A stretch of 64,000 nt of DNA. It comes from Paragyromitra xinjiangensis. Its lineage: Eukaryota; Ascomycota; Pezizomycetes; Pezizales; Discinaceae. The translations under genes were made by a program, and so were the position numbers. Of the stretch, positions 57,626 to 64,000 are shown piece by piece. Where the stretch lies: contig JBCAMK010000003.1 of NCBI GenBank assembly GCA_038503065.1, positions 2,790,001 to 2,854,000 on the forward strand, read 5' to 3'. How positions within the stretch are numbered: position 1 is the stretch's first letter; the number at the start of each line of letters is the position of its first letter. Below the pieces are notes generated by a model that saw nothing but the letters and a program-made list of their open reading frames with translations, was not told the origin of the DNA and did not search any database.

Positions 57626-58768
57626 ATGTCTCGCAGCGGCGGCACCACGCTCTATGTGACTGGCTTCTCGTCCGGCACTCGCGCTCGCGACCTTGCCTAC
57701 GAATTCGAGAGGTACTGATAGCCCACTCAACATCCTCCTCCCCCCGTCTATCGATCGTCTTTTCGATTCTCCTCTCCCATCGCTGCTAGTGCTGCTGCTA
57801 CCTTTGATTCCTTTCGATCGTTCCTCTTGTCAACCCTGTACGCGATGTAATCCCTCGTGCCCTCCGTTCGTCGTCGAATCGAATGCGTTGCCTTCGCCGT
57901 CGGTTTTTTTCTCGCGAGCGGCAGAATACCACGCATAATACCCTTCCTCCCTCGTTATCGTCTCCTACTACCGTCACTCCGTCGTCCTCGTCATGGCTGC
58001 CATTACACTTTTTGAGAATCCACTCGTCTAACGCTGTGTCAACGTTCCGAATCTACAGGTATGGCCGTCTTGTTCGCTGTGATATTCCGGCTCCGAGAAC
58101 TGCTTCCTCTCGTTTGTAAGTATTTACCTCCCCCTCATTGTCCACCATATTCGCTCTCAACTTTGCCTTATCTTTTCATCCTGGGCTTTCGATTGGTCGA
58201 CGTGGCTGACAGTTTTCAATGCCCGCTAGGTTTGCTTTTGTTGAATATGAGAGCCGTCGTGATGCTGATGACGCGTACATTGAAATGCATGGGCGTCGCA
58301 TCGGTCGTGACGACCTCTTGAAGATTGAAGTGCGAACTCTCCCGGTATATTTTTATACTGACATATTTGCTGATCTGTCGGCCATAGTGGGCTCGTACTC
58401 CCCCATCTGCTAGCTGGCGTTTTGATGGTGGACGTGATGCTCCCCGTACTGGTGGTGGTCGCCGTGGTGGTTCTCCGCGTCGTGGCCGCTCGCTGTCTCG
58501 TGGGCGTGACTCTCCCCCACGTCGCAGCGATCGCCGCGACCGTGACCGTTCCAGAAGCCCGGCTATCAAGAGAGATGAGGAGCCACGCAGAATTGATGAC
58601 GAGAGAGATAGGAGTCCTGCCCCTGCTAATGGAGAGGAACGTGACATTCGCAAGGGTATGTCTCCTGTCGTGGATGATATGGAAATCGAGCCCACGTCAC
58701 ACGTGGCTGACAAAACAGACTCTCCCCCGCTCCATGATGACTTGGATACTGCGGATCTTGCGGACTAG
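57626..58768 (+). CDS. SR-type RNA-binding protein (pre-mRNA splicing factor)
   Basis: One RRM followed by an Arg/Ser/Gly-rich tail, as in SR splicing factors. Exons 57626-57711, 58059-58115, 58230-58329 and 58388-58768 sum to 624 nt (207 aa). RRM residues: [20 protein letters not shown] (RNP2 TLYVTGF), [38 protein letters not shown] (RNP1-like) and [20 protein letters not shown]. The tail has [20 protein letters not shown] and repeated RS/RD dipeptides, ending in an acidic stretch. The first intron is 347 bp, much longer than its neighbours. A long overlapping frame (58422-59342) runs over the last exon in another phase and is a shadow. Confidence 0.92.
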
Positions 58769-59911
58769 AGGATCTCTGTTGTGTCTACTCGTAAGACTGG
58801 ATGTTGTCTTTCTCCCGTTAAACCGTTCCCAAAAACTCGAGTCTCAGCAAAATTTCTTTTCTGTTTTCGCAGCGGCAGAAAAAAGGTGGCATAAATTTAG
58901 GAAAAGTTTGGGAAATTCACACTTTTTGTTTTTCTTGGTAGTAATTTTTTTCTCCCTCATGTCTCTTTTTCTTTCACTCTGGGCTCTCGCTACTGGGAAT
59001 ATGCCTTTTTTTCTATTGTTCATCATCGGTCAATTTGCTTTCATTCTGTCTCCTTTATTTCTAGTTGTTTGTTTGGATCAAAAAGGCTTTTGGGTGTTAC
59101 ATTTATCTGGTTGCAGTTCGAACGAACGAGCGTACGGTCGGTCGGTCTGTCTTGGTCGGTCGAACGAAAGGCCATCAATTGTCTTTCCCGTCGAAAACCG
59201 AATTAGTCGAGCGGTAGTCCGAAATTCAAGTCTCCTTTGTCGGTCACGCACGGTTTCGCTTTCGCTTTGGGCGCTTTGGACGACGCTTGTTCGCCGGTTA
59301 GGTTACCAATCAGTCGGCTTACAGGGGAATATCAAGAACTGATCCCAAATCACTCGTTGATTTGAAGGGAAGAGCCTAACAAAAGAAAGAGTAAGATTAT
59401 GATGGAGTGGTAGAAGGAAGGCTAACCTTGATGCACATTTTGGATTTCGTTTGGATTTTGTTTTTGGTACCGTGAATTCCCTCCTCTGACCCGTACAGCC
59501 AAAAATATTCTAGCCGGGAGCATTTGAAGTCAGAAGTGGCGGAGCTTGGGATCTCCTCAGGTTTCATGTATCGACGTGGCTTTGCTTTAATCTTCTAATC
59601 TCCGGAGCTGCAAAAATAAATTGAAGGGTCTCAAGTTCACATTGAAACCTTATTGTGTGCTGTAGTTTTCCAAACGCCCATCCAAATTTTATAAGGTCAG
59701 GCTTCGGGTACTCGCAGTAGCGTTACCATGCCGCGTATGAAGCTAGCTAGCCAGCCCAATGGCAAGCTCTCGTGAGTTTAGATGAATTTGTACTGGTGAT
59801 TTCAGACAAGGCAGAAGTCTTGGCACCAGACCCAGGGTGTTAGTTTCATGACGTCGTCGCATGCACAGCTAGACAACAGCCCGACCAGCACGACAACCCA
59901 ACTGGTCGAAT
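58769..59911. other. SR gene 3' flank and LIG1 promoter
   Basis: 1.1 kb. T-rich 3' flank (58850-59100), then TCGGTCGGTC-type short repeats near 59135-59160. Only a partial MluI box core (CGCGT near 59732) precedes LIG1. Confidence 0.5.
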
Positions 59912-62899
59912 ATGGCAAGCCCAACAAAACGCAGGAAGAAGAATACGGCTCCACAGCAAAGCCGGAATCTTGATTTTTTCTTCGGGAAACAGAGACAACC
60001 AGCAGCGGCAGCAACTCCACCACCAAAACCGGACTTTGAGTCAACCACGGAGGGACTGACAGATGAGGAACTTGCTCAGAAATTGGCTGGGGAATGGGCG
60101 AAGGAAGATAGGGCGGTCCCTCCTGAATCTAGAGATAAAGAAGGTGGGAGCAAGCCAGGAATAGGGAAGCGAAGGAGAAGCAGCTCTCCCGCCATCCCTA
60201 GCGATAACACTGCAAAGCCAACTATAGTAGATGAAAGGGCAGAGAGGAAAGATGATCCAGAGAGGACGAAAGCACCAGAAAATACACCCGATGAGGAAAA
60301 GCAAACCGTCACTATTCCACCAACCCCTAGAAAGATAGCTGTGTCTATCGAGGCAGCCCTCGAGAGCGATATACTAACCGAAGAGATGCCATTCGACAAA
60401 GATCCATTACTATTCGACCCAGATGCGTGTGAAAGCATAGTAGAAAAGTGGCCAGCTGGGAAAGCACCGTATATGCTACTCACGAGAGCGTTTGTCTTAG
60501 TCAATTCGACAAGATCGAGGATAAAGATCGTGGATACTTTGGTGAATCTTATCAGAACATTAATAAGACTCGATCCGGAGAGTTTGTTAGCTGCTGTAAG
60601 TTTTGATTGCACTCGCCACCTGGGCTATTAGTTTCATGGAATATCACTCGACGATGCTAACCGATAGAAGGTTTGGTTGACGACAAATGATATTGGGCCG
60701 CCTTATGAGAATAATGAATTAGGACTCGGGGGATCTATCATCAGCAAAGCACTTACAAAAACGAGCGGCATTACGCCAGCAGCATTGAAGAAACTGTTCC
60801 ATAAACATGGTGATCCGGGAGATGTTGCTTTTGAGGCGAAAGTGAAGCAAAGAACTTTGATGATGAAGAAACCCACCCCACTGAGTATGCAGCTGTCTTA
60901 TCTTCCTATAGTACATATTTATATGGGAACTAATGAACCTCGCGCAAGTCACGTAGCAATCAAGAATGTTTACACAACCCTAGTTAAAATTGCCGCCACA
61001 TCAGGTAAAGGCTCTCAAGAAAATAAACAACGTCATGTAGAGCGGCTCTTAGTCGATGCAAAAGGCGAAGAAGTTCGTTATCTCACTCGCACGTTGATCC
61101 AACATCTCCGCATCGGTGCCGTGAAGACTACCATGCTCATAGCTCTCTCGCGCGCGTTCTCACTTTCTGCACCTGATGGTGCAGACTGGGAACCTCCAGC
61201 TATTCCAAATAGTAAGGAAGAACGTCAGGAACTATTCAGTAAAGTTGAGGAAATCCTAAAGCAATGCTTTGCCAGGAGACCGAACTATAACGATATCATT
61301 CCCTCGTTACTCAATGGCGGTGTCGCCGTCATGGAGGCCGAGTGCGGGATGGCTATTCATATACCACTGAAACCTATGCTGGGGAGTATCACGAGGGACT
61401 TAGCAGAAATGTTGACGAAGCTTCAAGGGAGGACTTTCAGCTGCGAGTTTAAATACGACGGGCAGCGTGCACAGATTCATTGTGACTCGGAGGGGAAGGT
61501 GTCGATATTCAGTCGGCACCTCGAACTAATGACATCGAAATATCCTGATCTAGTGGAGCTGGTACCCAAGATTCGAGGGGAGGGTGTTCATTCATTTATC
61601 ATGGAGGGAGAAGTCGTGGCGATTGATCCACGAACAGGAGATATCAAACCATTCCAGACGTTGGCTGGCAGGGAGAGGAAGAATGTGAATGTCGGAAATA
61701 TCAATGTGGATGTATGTCTATTCGCATTCGATCTAATGTATCTGAATGGCCATGAGTTACTCTCACGACCGTTTAGAGAGCGAAGGGAATTGATGCACAA
61801 TATGTTCGTTGAGATACCTACGAAGTTCATATGGGTCAAGAATCTTGATGCCACTTCTGCAGATGTCGATATAGTACGAGAGTTCTTCCGGTCATCGCTA
61901 GAGGCTAGATGCGAAGGGATTATGGTCAAAGTTTTGGATAACAGCAACGGGTTACTAATACCTACACCCGAAGAGACCGAGGACGACCCTGAGGAAGAAA
62001 CTGCCCCATCAGTCAAGAAAGGCAAGGCGAAAGAGAAAGATAAGAGCAAAGGTGGCAGGAGGAAAGCATTACTGGCAACATATGAGCCGGATAAAAGGCT
62101 TGAGGTTAATTACAAAAATTTACCCGCGTTGAAACATTCGCTAACATCTGGATATAGTCTTGGCTAAAAGTGAAGAAAGATTATGATTCTACAGCCGACA
62201 CATTAGACTTAGTTCCAATTGCAGCTTGGCATGGTTTAGGAAGGAAGTCTAAATGGTACGTACTATCCAATACATTTTCATTATTCTCTCACCCGTCACC
62301 AATAACTCTCTGTATCACAGGTGGTCGCCTATCCTCCTTGCAGTCCGCAACCCAGACACAGGCACCTTCGAAGCGGTCTGCAAGTGTATGTCTGGGTTTA
62401 CAGATAAATATTACGCTGAAATGAGAGAATACTACGACGGCGACGAGGGCTCTGAGAATAACATAAACACTTCGAAGCGTAAAAAGGCCTACTACGAAAC
62501 TTCACTGCGCCCCGCAATTTGGTTTGAACCGAAAGAAGTTTGGGAAATCGCATTCGCAGATATTACTTTAAGTCCAACCTACTCTGCGGCGATGGGGCTA
62601 ATCAGCGAGGAGAGGGGTTTGAGCCTCAGGTTCCCAAGATTTTTAAGGAAAAGAGATGACAAGGGAATCGAGGAAGCTAGCACGCCACAGTTTTTGGCTG
62701 GTATGTCGATACATTTACCTTTCCGCCATATCTTAATCAATTGAGCCTACCATCGGATATCTAGCTAATAAATGCTTGGGTAGATCTATATTCAAAACAA
62801 GAAGAAGGAGAAAGAAAGAGACCCAGTCAGATAGTGGGCGAGGTAGAAGATATCGAAGAACTCGAGGATGAGATTAAAGATATAGAGGCCAATTTTTAA
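59912..62899 (+). CDS. LIG1: ATP-dependent DNA ligase I
   Basis: Seals Okazaki fragments and repair nicks. Exons 59912-60595, 60671-60884, 60957-62104, 62158-62255, 62321-62700 and 62784-62899 sum to 2640 nt (879 aa). The N-terminus has a basic nuclear signal (KRRKK) and a PIP-box-like RNLDFFFGKQ for PCNA. The DNA-binding domain shows ELGLGGSIISKALTKTSG and, after a frame-preserving 72-bp intron, PLTIKNVYTTLVKIAATSGK. Catalytic lysine is near residue 465 in CEFKYDGQRAQIH; also VSIFSRHLELMTSKYPDL, FIMEGEVVAID, FAFDLMYLNG and CEGIMVKVLD, SWLKVKKDYD (motif V). The OB domain ends WFEPKEVWEIAFADITLSP and SLRFPRFLRKRDDK. An acidic and Lys-rich insert (EETEDDPEEE...) sits before motif V. Confidence 0.96.
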
Positions 62900-64000
62900 A
62901 GTAGCCTTATAACGATACAGTATTTATCTACATGATGGAAAAACTCGTCTTTGTATTCCGAAAGTGGCTCTCCCTCCTAAATTATTTCCCTAGATATTAA
63001 TACCAGCCACATTCACCAGCACAATTGTAGAATACCTTCTGTTTCATGGAACCCAAGAATATCATCTATAGGAATATTATCCACGTTGTGATATCATTGT
63101 GCATCATGGGTTCACTCCCCGGATTCATTCTCCTCGAGCACTCCTCGGAGTGGCACCAGCATCGCCCACCACACAGCCTACCAGATATATTTTAACCCTA
63201 TAGTCCATCCTTCTCCGAAGAATCTAAGAGCACTATCACAAGTTTGTACTCAATCGCGAGATTTTCTGAAATCGTTCCCCACGGGGAGTATTTTCGAGCA
63301 AAACGACTGACCGGTGAGCACGAATGTAAACCCACTCCCCGTGGTCAACCATCCACAAGCACTGCAGAAGAAAAAAAAAGCAAAAGCGTACGTTCTCTCG
63401 ATTAGAGCCAAAATTGCGCAATATAACCTTTTTCTAATCAAAATTAAACTTTCCTACGGCGAAAAAAGCCCCAGAAATCTTGGACCTATGGAAGCCACAT
63501 GTTTTCAGCTCTAGCCATCTGATAATGATCAGAAACGGACAGCAATTACGCATTGATGATAACTCAAGCGAAACAAAAGATTTATAAAAAAAAGGTAGAT
63601 GAACCATACCTGTCTCTCATCTCCTCTATCTTCAAGACACCCACAGTCGCGGTCGGGTAGATGCATGACGGAACTTAGCTACACCCGCCTGGGAAGCCCA
63701 TTACCGGGACTGTGCCTCAGAACCAATACATTTAGGGAATTAATATAGGGCGCATAAAAGTCTAGATATTAGAGGTAGACATACCCTTTACGGCTGCAGC
63801 GAGGCATCCCTGCTGTGATCCGGCCAAACGTAGAACAAGGTTAGACCCAAAAATTTGGTGATATCCTGCCAACACCCGTCTTGGGGCTTTTTTAGCCAAG
63901 GCACCCTATATAAGGTCAGTATATTTTGTTCCGAAAAATAGGAGAACGGAAAACAAGGTGATAAAGTGATACAGTACTTACTGTCTATTGCTTTCAGCGA
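62900..64000. other. Right-edge intergenic
   Basis: 1.1 kb after LIG1. Short frames only. A stretch at 63650-63720 with CGCCTGGGAAG and ACCGGG recalls 5S rRNA words but lacks the rest of a 5S gene. No supported gene. Confidence 0.5.

Noticed and set aside
58422..59342. Long hydrophobic ORF overlapping the last SR-protein exon.
   Set aside because: It is the other phase of an Arg/Ser-rich exon, followed by T-rich 3' flank; no start context or homology.
63640..63725. 5S rRNA-like words (GGTCGGG, CGCCTGGGAA, ACCGGG).
   Set aside because: The 5' and 3' ends of fungal 5S genes and the box A/C arrangement are missing; resemblance is patchy.
1..64000. Transposons, CRISPR arrays or a biosynthetic cluster.
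   Set aside because: No transposase, reverse transcriptase, long terminal repeats, spaced direct repeats or co-located pathway genes were seen.

Overview
The window is nuclear DNA of a filamentous ascomycete (Pezizomycotina). Short introns (about 45-95 bp, GT..AG with CTRAY-like branch sites) split nearly every gene. Fungal orthologues such as HFI1, HIS7, ATG7, CSN3, UBP14, RFA1 and LIG1 are present, together with an ArAE_2/DUF2421 membrane protein of a type common in fungi. The class is not certain; long AT-rich intergenic stretches and no recognisable transposon would fit an early-diverging class such as Orbiliomycetes or Pezizomycetes (inference only). No rRNA, confident tRNA, CRISPR array or intact mobile element was seen.

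Layout. 1-509: 3' end of a Wee1-type kinase. 3632-9374 (minus): SAGA subunit HFI1 and a 16-exon ArAE_2 membrane protein. 10142-13676 (minus): HIS7 and dCMP deaminase DCD1. 14430-17082 (plus): a decaying CorA-like gene. 18561-20702 (plus): a coiled-coil protein. 20703-24065: gene-poor, with one weak orphan candidate. 24066-29528 (minus): RFT1 flippase and a YPR011C-type mitochondrial carrier. 30241-31006 (plus): ISU1. 31926-36550 (minus): UBP14 and a dienelactone-hydrolase-family protein. 36812-40229 (plus): RFA1 and RPL18. 42506-43917 (minus): a predicted tail-anchored protein. 46301-48595 (plus): ATG7. 49973-52854 (plus): a tandem pair of unrecognised paralogues with a PemK/MazF-like core. 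53551-54959 (minus): PRO2. 55325-62899 (plus): CSN3, an SR protein and DNA ligase I.

Exon boundaries were rebuilt by hand from frame, splice signals and conserved protein sequence. For most genes the summed exon lengths are divisible by three, which supports the models. There is no gene cluster for a single pathway. Themes recur: S-phase functions (RFA1, DCD1, LIG1) with MluI-box motifs before two of them; amino-acid synthesis (HIS7, PRO2), both with Gcn4/CpcA-type TGASTCA sites; ubiquitin and autophagy (UBP14, CSN3, ATG7).

The most unusual observations are: (1) ISU1 appears to need an AT-AC intron to restore the conserved scaffold sequence; (2) an 8-nt microexon in the dienelactone hydrolase gene and three consecutive 16/18/15-nt microexons in the ArAE_2 gene; (3) the tandem PemK/MazF-like pair, the best candidate here for an undescribed system.
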